Of a stretch of DNA of 64,000 bases, positions 46,839 to 58,241 are shown piece by piece (within the stretch, counting starts at the first letter, position 1; the number at the start of each line of letters is the position of its first letter). A program made the translations under genes and the position numbers. The DNA lies in assembly GCA_963693085.1 (NCBI GenBank), contig OY856413.1:546525879-546589878 (forward strand), in the 5' to 3' direction. The DNA comes from Alisma plantago-aquatica (taxonomy: Eukaryota; Streptophyta; Magnoliopsida; Alismatales; Alismataceae). The notes under the pieces were generated by a model that was not told the origin of the DNA, ran no database searches, and saw only the letters and a list, made by a program, of their open reading frames with translations.

Positions 46839-49079
46839 TGTTGGGTTTTAGGGGAGACAGAGAAGGTAGTGGAAAAAAAAATTCTTCTCCCAAACCCAGA
46901 ACAAAGGAAACGCATCAACGTCTATACAATAGAAAGGATGGTTTGTAGAGGTGTACCTTGTCCCGAGGCTTGCTCGGTGACTTTACCTCACGGCTTGAGC
47001 AGTATTCACCTCCAGTCTTGGATGGTGTCTGTGTAGCTCTTGGTTGCACCGGGACTGGCACCTCCTGGTCTCACCGGGACTGTCGGGATTGACATCTATC
47101 CTCCAAGCAGTAGAAGTCTCCCGCACATGAAGTAGTTCACACAACCCACCTGGAACTCTGATCTCGTTGTCCCACAAGGAATCAGAAGGAGTCATACCCT
47201 CTTGTCAGCGTACTAGTCACCGACACACTCTCCTACCACCAGTAGCTTTCTACAGTTGTCCTTCCATTGTTGTACCTCCCTTATCGGGTAGCACTTTCTC
47301 AGGTTCTCTCGGTTACCAAAACCAGAGAGAACGACAACTTTACAGAGCAACTGGTGCACTGAGTTATTGTCTTCCGAAGCCCCACTACCCCTATATATAT
47401 AGGAGGGTCATGGGACAGAGTTCTCTATCCTGGGCAATGCGAGATTAATGCAGGAGTAGAAGGGTTAGAGATTTTCCACAAAAACAACCAACTACGCCAC
47501 CTGAACTGATCGTTTCATACATGAAACGATCGGTTGGGGAGTTGAGCTGATCGGTTCAACCTCAACCGATCGGTTGGGACCCCTGAGCTGATCGGTTCAT
47601 CCCATGAGCCGATCGGTTTGTGATCCTGTTCCAACTCAAATTGACTTTCGAATTTGTTTTTGATTAATCAAATATTAATCCTTGTCCAAATAAAATTTGT
47701 ACAAGTGAAACAAATTGTATTTGCAAAATAGTCTTCTCACTTTCCAAACGATCTCAGTTAGACCAGTTGAGCCAATCGGTTCAACCCTTGAACCGGTCAT
47801 CTCATCCTGTCTTGATCCGATCGGTTCATCACCTGAGCCGATCGGTTCAACAACCTGAGCCGATCGGTTCAACTCTTGAGCCAATCGGTTGGGGTAGCAG
47901 ACTTGTGCAAATCAGTTAATTGTAGTTTCAATCAATCTGATACTCTAATCAATCGGTCCAACACCTTGAACACTATGATATTGAGCTATCAATTGATTGA
48001 GTGTTAATTGAACTACTAAAATCCTTTAGTAATCAATCTAAACATTGTTTGTGGATAAACTCCTCTTCTAGGTTAAATCCTATGTGTGTGACCCTGCATG
48101 TCCATTTCACGTTGGCAGTAAAAGTCCATAACACCTATGACTTCATAAGAAAGGAGTGGTGCCTAGTCACACATCAGTGCTACCCAAGTGAAATAGAAAG
48201 TTGGAGAACAACTTTCAATCCTACAATCCGTGAATGGTGTAACAGTGAATGTATAATTCCTTTGTCACTGATATCCCGAATGAACTCAAGGCATGGAACA
48301 ATCATCCTGTCAACATTCATTCTCTTTCTTGATCTCAGAGTAGATTGGAGGAGATATGTATGACAACAATATCACATATTGATTCACACATGCATGCACA
48401 CACCTATCTCAATCCTACTCATCAAGTGGTCATGGATATCAAAATCCCTCGGGAGGGACAAATCCCATATCTATCACTCACCCCTAAAAAGCCCCATGTG
48501 TCAAAGCCACCCAATCATCACCTTTATAACAACCCATGTTTCAGGACTGTGTTTGATGATGTCAAAGTGTACCCAATGACATGTGTTGAGTGTAGTGATT
48601 TCAGGTCAAAGAATCACACTCACCACCATCACTGTGAGAACTGACTGTGACTACCATGTCATGGTTCCATGTGTCAAACTCATGGTGGGTCTGTCCGGTA
48701 TACTTGTTCTCCAACAAGTACCTATGTGTTTGGTTTGATATCTCCATATCATGACTAACGAGATTCTGTCATCAACTAACACCACAATCTAGTCTTGTGT
48801 GTCATTGTTTTCTATCTACCTTCCACAATGACATCTGACTAGGGACATAATAAGATAGTACAAACTCTTAGCATCTATATGATCTCATCGTTTAGGCCCT
48901 GAACCTGAAAGCATACGTCATTGAGTACTGTAATTCTCTAGACATTCAATCTGTTCTATCATTATCTCATATGACTGACCCAGAAAGAATTGGAAGCTTG
49001 CCTTTGATCTTTATCAAATCAATCTGAATGTATCCCACCAATCATCCCATGATTGGCTCTCAGGGCATACATACCAACA
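46839..49079 (-). repeat. 3' LTR of copia D
   Basis: TGTTGGGTTTTAGG to ATACCAACA, 2241 bases, clean TG...CA ends. Left flank AGTTG is the only surviving half of its target duplication. Confidence 0.92.
47390..47895 (-). promoter_or_regulatory. TATA box and upstream AACCGATCGGTT array (D, 3' LTR)
   Basis: CCTATATATATAGG at 47390-47403. Upstream are two runs of about six motifs each, at 47518-47625 and 47765-47895, for example AAACGATCGGTTG, AACCGATCGGTTG and four GAGCCGATCGGTTC-type copies. Centre-to-centre spacing inside each run is 21-22 bp. The gap between runs is AT-rich. Confidence 0.7.
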
Positions 49080-49094
49080 GACTCCCACTTGCAC
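49080..49094 (-). promoter_or_regulatory. Polypurine tract of copia D
   Basis: Minus strand GTGCAAGTGGGAGTC before the LTR. Confidence 0.8.
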
Positions 49095-51430
49095 TATGAG
49101 CCAATCACCCTTGAATCATATTCATAGTGATCTTCAAACATGTCGCACATGTTACTATGCTATAGTACTAACATAGTGAGATGTGACAACACCTTGCCAA
49201 AGTCGGTATTAACTGCATGTCTCTCATCTCTTCATTGTACGTCACACATATGAGATGGAATTGCCGTAATATGTGATCTAGTATTCCTTTGCTAACTTTT
49301 AGCCACATTGCATGACCAAGTACTCTTTACTTGTCATCAAAGATCAGAATATCTATAAGTTCATCTCATGAACTTCCATATCCATATAGTATCCACTGCT
49401 GTTCTTTAACACACGGACACTCGACATTTCCTCTTAAAATGGCTTTATTGGAACCTTTCCCAATATTAACAAACATTCACTTTTATATATCCCATATATA
49501 TATTGCGATTAATTCTCTGTCCTTTTCGAAAGTTCGCATCAGTGTAACTCTTTACAGTGAACCCTTCCTCATTTCCATAGAACTAGTACTTCTCAAGTAC
49601 TTATCAAGTTCTTATGATATTCCAGTAACCCTTACTGGAACTAGACAGTCATCCAATCATCATTCCCACATACGAGTTATCAGGATGAGCATATCATATT
49701 GTCATGTCCTACATACAAGATGATAAATGTGATTCTCTCTTGCTATGTCCATACATGCAAGATGATGGGATGATTACATACATGATAGATCCATATCTAT
49801 TCTTAGTGTTCCCATTCTTCATAAGAATTGGACACTTGGCCTTGGGATACCAACTGCACGTAACATGGACAAGTTTTCTCCCACTCAATTTGTGTATACT
49901 GAACCCTTCAGTATAGATTGCCAATGTATTCTATCTCTTTTCCAGGTCAAGAGGTTTTCGAGAACTATCTCTATAGATCTCTATTCCTATCACATAGGAA
50001 ACGTCTCTATCTTCCTTAAAGATATTTTCCACTTTGGATTTCCATTCTAGAACATTTCCATTTCACATCAACATGTGGAATGTGAATATGCTCCCACTAA
50101 ATCACAGATCCCTTCTTTATCTTTGTCATATCAGTCAAACCCTTTGACTATATCATCAAAGTAAAGATCACAATTTTGAGTTGCTTGTACTCAATCAATC
50201 ACATTGATTAGTCCACTGTAACTTATAGACTTCATTTGCATTAATGGATTCATAAACCTTATAGGTTGTGTTACGTACACATCCTCATTTAATTCCTCAT
50301 AGGAATGCGGTTTTAGTATCCGTATGCCAAATCTCTTAGTCAATAAGTTGCAATCAACAAGCATCATCCTTCTCAAAATGTTATCCATGTGTCTTAACGC
50401 TTAAGATTCATTCACACTTATGGATTTCATCCCAATGGGTGCTACCATCAAGGTTATATCTTATGGTTCACATGGAAGTCCTTTAGGATGTAATGGTCAT
50501 AAACCATAACTCAAAATCCGGTTCCTCATATTCATCTAGATAGTTGATTCATCACATGACCAACTCATCACATAGATAATTGAGGTGTATCTGTCAAGAA
50601 TATAAGAACTCATAACTCTTTGTGATTCTTAATGTCCTTTATTAGTGTGGGGTATTCATTATTTAAGAAGAAATTAGTTATTTGACAATCATCCTCTAAC
50701 TCCTTAGAGTATGACTCCTTGTTGATTTAGACATCACCATGCCTTAATCATGAGTTCACTATGATACACTATCATAATCACTCATAAGGATCTCGAACAT
50801 TTGGTTCAAGTATTTCATTCATTGATGTCATCAAGAATTAACACTTTACCAAATCTGTACTTCTATGATATTCTTGAATACTTCAAGATATTCATATTGG
50901 TATTTCTTTAAACACCATTTGAAGTACTAGAATTAACTCCAATAGGTATGTAAATACATCACATGTATTATACCTAATAGGATAATCATTTTCCCACTAC
51001 CACTAGTGAAGATTGATCATGTCCAAGAGATTCATGTCTCTTACTGGTTCTCTAACCAAAAGAGTCTAGATTTATCCATCATATGGAAACTAGAAATGAA
51101 TTTCTCATGACTTATGCTAATTTGATTGTTTGAGTTATCAATAACTTTTAGGTATCATTTTATCTTATTCATACCAAGTACCACAAGATAAACAAGTCAT
51201 TGCCACAAAGATTGAAACATCAACTTTATTAATTGCCATTATTGTCATACAATATGCAAAAGTAATGTGTTTCTATCTATTGGAAAATATGAAATAGCAG
51301 TTCATAACTCTATTACATGCCTTTAAGGCTGAAAATAAAGTAAAGTACTCCTATCTATGGCGGCAACACTTGCCCCATTTATTGAGTGCCTTACACTTTT
51401 GTCTTGGTATCATATACCTCAAAAACTGTT
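49095..51430 (-). pseudogene. Copia D pol remnant
   Basis: Same order as in A. The RT segment is best seen at 50191-50460: MKSIS, the shifted form of EIWQMDVKTAFLNG (EIWHTDTKTAFL in another frame), NEDVYVTQP. Near 49700-49900 lies YPKAKCPILMKNGNTKNRYG then GSIMYVII. Stops and indels throughout. Confidence 0.72.
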
Positions 51431-51464
51431 ACAAGTTTATTTCATGACACCTTCAGGTGGAGAC

Positions 51465-52307
51465 GTCTGTTGCCTCCTTCTTCTTTAGTTCTTCCAGATA
51501 GAATGGACAATTCCTTTTCCAATGTCCTGGCTTTTGACAATGGTGGCAATTGCCTCTCTTGGTCACGCCTCCCTTGGCCTTGAGAGTTGAAGATGACTTG
51601 GGCTCCTATCTAGCATCAGAACCTTTCTTAGCCTTGCCTTTGCCCCTGCGCTTGGACTTGCCTTTCTTGCTACTGATCATCATCACAAACTTAGGCTTGT
51701 CCTTCTTCATCTGTGTCTCAGCTGTCCTCAACATGCCCAACAACTTTGTCAATGGCTTGTCAAAATTGTTCATGTTGTAGTTCATCACAAACTAACTGTA
51801 AGATTCTGGCAACGATTGCAGTATCACGTCAGTAGCCAACTCTTGGCTCAGGGGAAATCCTAGTCTTATCAGGTTCTCCACATACCCAATCATCTTGAGT
51901 GTGTGAGGACCAACTAGATCTCCTTCTGTCATGACACACTTGAACAGCGCCCTGGAGACATCATATCTCTCTTATCGTGGTTGATCTTCATACATGTTTT
52001 TGATATGCTGAATCATCTCAATGACACCCATGTTATCATGTTGTCTCTGCAACTTGTGGTTCATAGAGAACAACATCAAGCACTTTTCATCAATGGCATC
52101 ATCAGAATGCTTCTTATAAGCATCACTTTTTGCCTTTGGTGCGGTGGGAGCAGGTTCCTCTGGAATTGGAGTATCCAGGACATAGAGCTTTCACTCTTGA
52201 GTGAGAACAATTCTCAATGTCCTAAACCAGTCATGAAAGTTAGTCCCATTCAGCTTGTCCTTTTCAAGGACCGATTGCAATGAGAAGTTATTGTTGTTTG
52301 TTGTCAT
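51465..52307 (-). pseudogene. Copia D gag pseudogene
   Basis: ATG at about 52307 gives MTTNNNF. The frame then follows A's gag with stops, including one just before MMNYNMNNFDKPLTKLLGML (51606-51788). The basic linker (KKGKSKRRGKGKAKK) is kept. More decayed than A's gag. Confidence 0.8.
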
Positions 52308-53701
52308 TTGAACTACAAAAGGAAATATATGCAATTTAGTCCAAAACTCAATTTTGACTTATTTGATTGATTTGAAAGGTTGACGATATAATTAGGACTT
52401 TAATTAATTATCTCTCCCACTATTTTTGTTCAAATTGATAGCCCTTACCATCAATTCGAAAGATTGCAGCGTACAATCTTCTAGGGGGTCAAGATCCATA
52501 TTTCATCAAGTCATGAGTCAGCTTTGGCTGATCGCCCACAATCTTGACTATTTAGGTAGGCCATCATGCCAATTGCATCATATGGAACTCTTGATGAATG
52601 AACATGCACAACACCTTACCATGAACATTCCTTGCCTCTGGTCTTAGACGCTCTAAGAATCACCAGTTAAGTCTAACCCAAAATCTGACACGATAAACAT
52701 GCACCCTGCTTTGGCAGAACCTACATGTTTACCCTTCACACTTCTACGAGATAGATGGCGCACCATGCTTTGGCGTAACCTATGCTTGATCGATCAAGTT
52801 TTTCATGTTTGTCATGAATGGAAGGCGTTAAAGACTTAATATTTAGATGAGGGATTTGGTTTTATAGGTACATATACATATCAAATCACCACAATATATA
52901 GTAAGTATCATATACATGCTATATCCCACAGAAAACATGCGAAACGATAAAAGCAATGATTATGGCCATCCTAATGTGATTCCTTAAGCCAAGAGGAATC
53001 ACGGTCATCTAGGTCTACATCACATGCAACCTATCCATGATGAAGTGCTATAGCCGTCTGAGTTGATCAACTTATCACATGAATGACCTGCTCGCCCTGG
53101 CCGATCGTCTGGGTGCCACCAGCCAATCAGTTGACTCCTCCAACCGATCGGTTTGCCTGGTCATCATGCATCTCTTCATGGCTACCACCCGGTCATCTCG
53201 CTCCTCGAACTGATCATCTGGATTGCCAACTGATCGGTTCACACCTTGAACCGATCGTCTCAGTCGTCGTTAGATTGTCCACCGTTCTTTGACATAACAG
53301 GAAATAAAAAGATCTATCCTATTTTACATTTAAATAGGGAAACCCCGAGTTACATTTGGGGGAAGAAAAGGTAGGAAAGAAATCTTGAGTTATCTCAAGT
53401 TACATCAGGAATAGGAGATAGGGAATCAGTATGTAGACCGAGATGCAAGAAACCACATACAACCAAGCACACATATATAGGGTTTATTGTCCATAACCAC
53501 ACTATAAATCCACCAAAAAACTCATTTAAGGGCGACGAGTATCGAGTGTGTTAATATTACATATCATATATTTATATTGGGATTTGTAGATTTAGGACTG
53601 GACATGTACAAAGCCAATTTTATTTGCATCGTATGCAATAAATAAAGGCGACAAACCAAAATTGATCATATCGATAATCCTAAAGTATAGAGAAGTTGAC
53701 A
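52308..53701 (-). other. Untranslated leader of copia D
   Basis: About 1.4 kb, colinear with the leaders of A and B. No gene. Contains the motif array at 53095-53265. Confidence 0.65.
53095..53265 (-). promoter_or_regulatory. Leader array of CCGATCGG-type motifs (D)
   Basis: Copies include CCAGCCAATCAGTTG, CAACCGATCGGTTTG, GAACTGATCATC, CAACTGATCGGTTCA and GAACCGATCGTCTC. Same place relative to the primer-binding site as in A. Confidence 0.6.
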
Positions 53702-53716
53702 TGGCTCTGATACCAC
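53702..53716 (-). promoter_or_regulatory. Primer-binding site of copia D
   Basis: Minus strand GTGGTATCAGAGCCA, a perfect canonical site. Confidence 0.9.
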
Positions 53717-55791
53717 TGTTGGGTTTTAGGGGAGACAGAGAAGGGAGCGGAAACAAAAAAAATTCTTCTCCCAAACCCAGAACAAAGGAAATGCGTCAAC
53801 GTCTATACAATAGGAAGGATGGTTTGTAGAGGCGTACCTTGTCCCGAGGCTTGCTCGACGAATTTACCTCACGGCTTGCGTGGTCTTCACCTCCGGTCTT
53901 GGACGGTGTCTATGCAGCTCCTGGTCGCACCGGGACTGGCACCTCCTGGTCTCACTAGGACTGTCAGGATTGACAACTATCCTCCAAGTAGTAGAAGTCT
54001 CCCGCCTCTGAAGTAGTCAACACAGACCACCTGGAACTCCGATCTCCTTGTCCCACAAGGAATTGGAAGGAGTCATACCCTCCTATCAGCGTACTAGTCA
54101 CCGACACACTCTCCTGCCACCAATCGCTTTCTGTAGTTGTCCTTCCCTTGTTGTGCCTCCCTTATCAGGTAGCACTTACTCGGGCTCTCTCGGTTATCAA
54201 AACTAGAGAGAACAACAACTTTACAGAGCAACTGGTGCACTGAGTTGTTGTCTTGAGAAGCCCCACTACCTCTATATATAGGAGGGTCATGGGACAGGGT
54301 TCTCTATCCCGGGCAATGCGGGATTAATGTAGGAGTAGAAGTGCTCGATATTTTCCACAAAAACAACCAACTGTGCCACCTGAACCAATCGTTTCATACA
54401 TAAAATGGTCGGCTGGGGAGTTGAGCCGATCAGTTCAACCTCAACCGATCAGTTGGGACCCCTGAGCTAATTGGTTCATCCCATGAGCCGATGGGTTCGT
54501 GATCATGTTCCAACTCAAATTGAATTTTGAATTTGTTTTTGATTAATCAAATATTAATATTTGTCCAAATCGAATTTGAACAAGTGAAACAAATTGTATT
54601 TGCAAAATAGTATTCTCACTTTCCAAATGATCTCAGTTAGACCAGTTGAGTCGATAGGTTCAACCCTTGAACCGGTCATCTCATCCTGTCTTGAGTGGAT
54701 CAGTTCATCACATGAGCCGATCGGTTCAACAACCTGAGCCGATCGGTTCAACTCTTGAGCCGATCTATTGGGGCTGCAGACTTGTGAAAACCAGTCAATT
54801 GTAGTTTCAATCAATCTGATACTCTAATCAATCGTTCCAGCACCATGAACACTATGATATTGAGCTATCAATTGATTGAGTGTTTAATTGAACTACTAAA
54901 CTCCTTTAGTAATCAATCTAAACATCATTTGTGGATAAAATCCTCTTCTAGGTTAAATCCTATGTGTGTGACCCTGCAGGTCCATTTCACATTGGCAGTA
55001 AAAGTCCATAACACTTATGACTTCACAAGCAAAGAGCGGTGCCTAGTCACACATCAGTTCTACCCAAGTGAAATAGAAAGTTGGAGAATAACTTTCAATC
55101 CTACAATCCGTGAATGGTGTTACAGTGAGTGTATAATTCCTTTTTCACTGATATCCTGAATGAACTCAAGGCATGGAACAGTCATCCTGTCAACATTCAT
55201 TCGCTTTCTTGATCTCGGAGTAGATTGGAGGAGATATGTATGACATCAATATCACATACTAATTCACACATGTGTGTGCATGCCTATCTCAATCCTACTC
55301 ATCAGGTGGACATGGATATCAAACTCCCTCAGGAGGGACAAATCCCATATCTATCACTCACCCCTCAAAAGCCCCATGTGTCAAAGCCTCCCAATCATCA
55401 CCTTTATAACAACCCATATTTCAGGATTGCGTTTGATGATGTCGAAGTGTACCCAACAACATGTGTTGAGTGTAGTGATTTTAGGTCAAAGAATCACACT
55501 CACCATCATCATTGTGAGAACTGACTGTGACTACCATGTCATGGTTCCATGTGTCAAACTCACAGTGGGTCTGTCCGGTATACTTGTTCTCCAACAAGTA
55601 CCTATGTGTTTGGTTTGATATCTCCATATCATGACTAATGAGATTCTGTCATCAACCAACACCACAATCTAGTCTTGTGTGTCATTGTTTTCTATCTACC
55701 TTCCACAATGACATCTGACTAGGGACATAATAAGAATGTACAAACTCTTAACATCCGTATGATCTTATCGTTCAGGTCCTGAACTTGAAAG
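53717..55791 (-). repeat. 5' LTR of copia D, outer end deleted
   Basis: Matches 46839-48914 and then stops at GAACTTGAAAG, where the partner continues CATACGTCATTGAG for about another 165 bases to its tip. Confidence 0.9.
54272..54780 (-). promoter_or_regulatory. TATA box and upstream array (D, 5' LTR)
   Basis: CTATATATAGG near 54272-54282. The array covers about 54375-54780 and matches that of the 3' LTR, with several motifs decayed (for example GATCAGTT, GATGGGTTC, GATCTATTG). Confidence 0.62.
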
Positions 55792-56620
55792 ATGGTAGCC
55801 TGATTGATCATTCTATAGTCTATGCACATTTAGAGTGCTCCCCATGGTGATGTGCTAGGTCAGATAAAGCCTTTGTCTTGCAATTATTGCAGTTGCTTTT
55901 TTAGCTCAAGCAACTCAGTAGCGGTCGACCTGTAAGGTTCCCTAGAAAAAGGGTTTGTCATAGGAACTAAGTCTATTGAAAAGTCTACCTCCCTCTCAGG
56001 AGGAATCCCAAGAAGATCATTTGGGAACACATTTATGTAGTCTCTGACTACCTTTATTTCCTCTAAAGGTTGCACCTTAGGCTCTGAATCGATAACTATT
56101 GTTAGAAATATCTGACAACCTTTGGCTATCATCTGCTCTGCCTTCAAGGATGACACATACAAGCTAGTGGTAGCATGCTTCCTACCTCTAACGGTGAATG
56201 GTGGATAACATGGTCTCTTTATTCTTATTTTCTTTTCCCTACAGTCTATCTTTGCCCTATAAGCATAGAACCAATCCATACTAATTGTCACATCAAATTA
56301 ATTCATGTCAAGAAGGATAAAATCCATAGGGAGCTCATTATCTAGATACTTAATAGGTATAACCGGGGTTTTCAAGAGAGACGTAAAGATTCAGCCACTC
56401 GGGGTTGTGACATCCAAAACATATCCTAAATCCTTGATATCCAAACAAAGCATAGTTGCAAGATTTCTCAAAATAAAAGTATTAGTAGATCCAGAGTCAA
56501 ATAGAACTTTTACATTGTGTCCCATGATCTCAAGCATGGCTACATTGTTTTTCATAATAAGTAAAACTACTACATTGCTTTATCTATAAATAGGAAAGAG
56601 AAACTCTGAGGGTTATTATC
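55792..56620 (-). pseudogene. Gypsy G protease and start of RT
   Basis: Protease at about 56440-56530: VKVLFDSGSTNTFI, an intact Asp-Ser-Gly. Then ISMDWFYAYRAKIDCREKKI, ISSLKAEQMI, VVRDYINVFPNDLLGIPPEREVDF and ELLELKKQLQ. RT begins GFI-stop-PSTSPWGAL and jumps to MCIDYRMINQATI, a loss of about 13 residues around the VLFVKKKDG motif. It breaks at copia D's damaged end. Stops near 56295 and 55905. Confidence 0.87.
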
Positions 56621-57989
56621 CTCTATTGAACGGTTAGAATTGGCTTGATCCTCTTCATTATCGATGGCAAAAACTAGATCTTGCCATCTCTCTCCTATAG
56701 GTGGGGCTACAATTGGTACAACTACTGCTACTGATGGTGCTGCTACCACATGTTAGGCTACTTCTGGGCGTGGTCCTCTCGGATTAGGAAGGGGATATTT
56801 AGCCTGAAATTGTCCTTCTTGCCGGAAATTAAATTACACATTCTTCTCAAAGTAGCACTTTCTAGGGTGCAACCTTTCACAGTTGCAACACATCATGTGG
56901 CAGTTCTCATTGTGGGGTTTCCCTTTTCCTCCATGTCTTCCTTTAGCATGGTTGTTTCCTTGTCCTTTCCTATAGTTGTTATTTAGGCCAAAGGTACCTT
57001 CAATGAAACCTAGGTACTCCTTTGGTGGGTTCAGTATAGGCATCAATGTCTTCTCCATGTCTGGGTGGTTTTGTAAGTGTCGGTGAAATTTGTTGGTTTT
57101 CTCGCCATTAGATGAGGGTTGATGGCAGGATGTAGACACTCTACAAAGTGATCCACTCTTCTTTCCTCAGTAAACATGTAACCAAACCTCTCTAGAAGTT
57201 GGAACTTGTAGGCGTAGTCTGCCACAAAGAGATTCCCCTAAAGTAGATAGGTGGACTCCCTCTCTTTCTCTTTCTTGGTTGAGATGGGCACAAACCTGGA
57301 AGAGAAGATGGTTTTGAAATCGGTCTAGGCCATTGGGTCTTCATTCAGATCACGGCCAATGATGTAGTTCTCCCACTAGATCTTAGATGTTCCTTCCAGA
57401 AGGTGAGCGACAAAAGGGACTTTTTTGTTCGGCTGCACTTCCATCACGCAAAACCCATTCTCTACCACTAGAAGCCAAGAATCACTTTATCGAGCACTTA
57501 TATCTTCTCTTCGCCCCTAAACTTCTTGATGTTCAACTTTACAATGTCCAGAATGGTTTCTCCTAGGCGTGGACGAATGAGTAGTGGCTCACCATTTTCA
57601 TCTATGGATATGTCCTTGAGGTTCAAGGCACTAATGGCCTCAGTTAGCTTCTTCTATTGTTCCATCCATAGAGCATCAGGACTATGGACCACTACTTTCT
57701 TGACTGTAGGTCCTGGGCCATTGGTCAGGTTCTCTTTGCACTTGATCTCATCTTCTGAACTTGGTTCACCTTTCTGGTCTTTCTCCAGGTTTAGGTTGCC
57801 AAAGGGAAAGGGTTTAGGGTCTGAGCCTTCCTGATAAGCTACCTTAGGTCTCTTCCTCTTCCTAAAGGACTCTTCCTCCATAGCCTTCCTCTGCTTCTTT
57901 AGAGACCTCCTCTTCCTGTGATAATGCCTACTCTCAACATAATCCTGGGGAGTGTCGTAGGGGACAGTGATAGTCTTGGTACGATCCAT
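56621..57989 (-). pseudogene. Gypsy G gag
   Basis: ATG at 57989 starts MDRTKTITVPYDTP; the first 111 codons are open and Lys/Arg-rich (RKRRSLKKQRK). Next is a retrotrans_gag-like region (about 57040-57500) with DYAYKFQLLERFGYMFTEE and RVDHFVECLHPAI. A zinc knuckle remnant CCNCERLHPRKC at about 56860 has shortened spacing compared with C-x2-C-x4-H-x4-C. Several stops separate the pieces. Gag builds the particle. Confidence 0.8.
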
Positions 57990-58241
57990 GTTGATTCACA
58001 TAAGCATGTAATTCAACTCAGTCTAACTTTTTAGAGAATTACATCATCATAAATTATGTCTTTGACATCTTGATTACATGCTTTTTATTATTTGGTGGAG
58101 GCTGCCTTAACCCCTAATTCTCATAACCCTAGTACTTAGAAAGAGATACATAGAGCAGTTATAGGCATCTAGGGTTTTGTGAGTGAAGGGGGTAAAGAAA
58201 AAGATGAAGATAGATGAAAAATTCTAGAGGTATGTGAAGCA
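57990..58241 (-). other. Leader of gypsy G, cut by element E
   Basis: Non-coding on the minus strand. No primer-binding site for G was found before E's LTR starts, so G's 5' LTR was displaced or lost. Confidence 0.5.

Larger units (their letters stand above)
46839..55791 (-). mobile_element. Copia element D, same family as A, right end deleted
   Basis: LTR 46839-49079, polypurine tract, decayed pol and gag, leader, primer-binding site, second LTR from 53717. The second LTR stops at 55791 about 290 bases short of its expected end, where gypsy G's RT begins abruptly (NQATI). A deletion therefore removed the LTR tip, the right target duplication and most of G's RT. LTR and internal sequence match A closely enough to call one family. 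Confidence 0.9.
25241..58241 (-). mobile_element. Gypsy element G, split by four nested insertions
   Basis: Fragments on the minus strand read in order from right to left: leader (57990-58241), gag (56621-57989), protease and RT start (55792-56620), zinc-binding and integrase start (46280-46838), integrase core and C-terminus (38784-39622), chromodomain (27516-27668), polypurine tract (26135-26149), 3' LTR (from 26134 down). Between them lie D, C, B and LINE-1. Codons resume across the C and B insertion points once a target duplication is removed. The chromodomain and LTR start TGTTATAACC suggest the Tekay/Del type. The 5' LTR is not in the window and most of RT is deleted. Confidence 0.87.

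Noticed and set aside
47508..47895. Regularly spaced repeats that look like a small CRISPR array
   Set aside because: The repeat is a 12-base degenerate palindrome inside a plant LTR, spacers are about 10 bases and partly repeated, and no cas genes are near.
58010..58241. 5' LTR of gypsy G right of its gag
   Set aside because: No primer-binding site or match to the U3 at 25241-26134 was found here; it reads as leader only.
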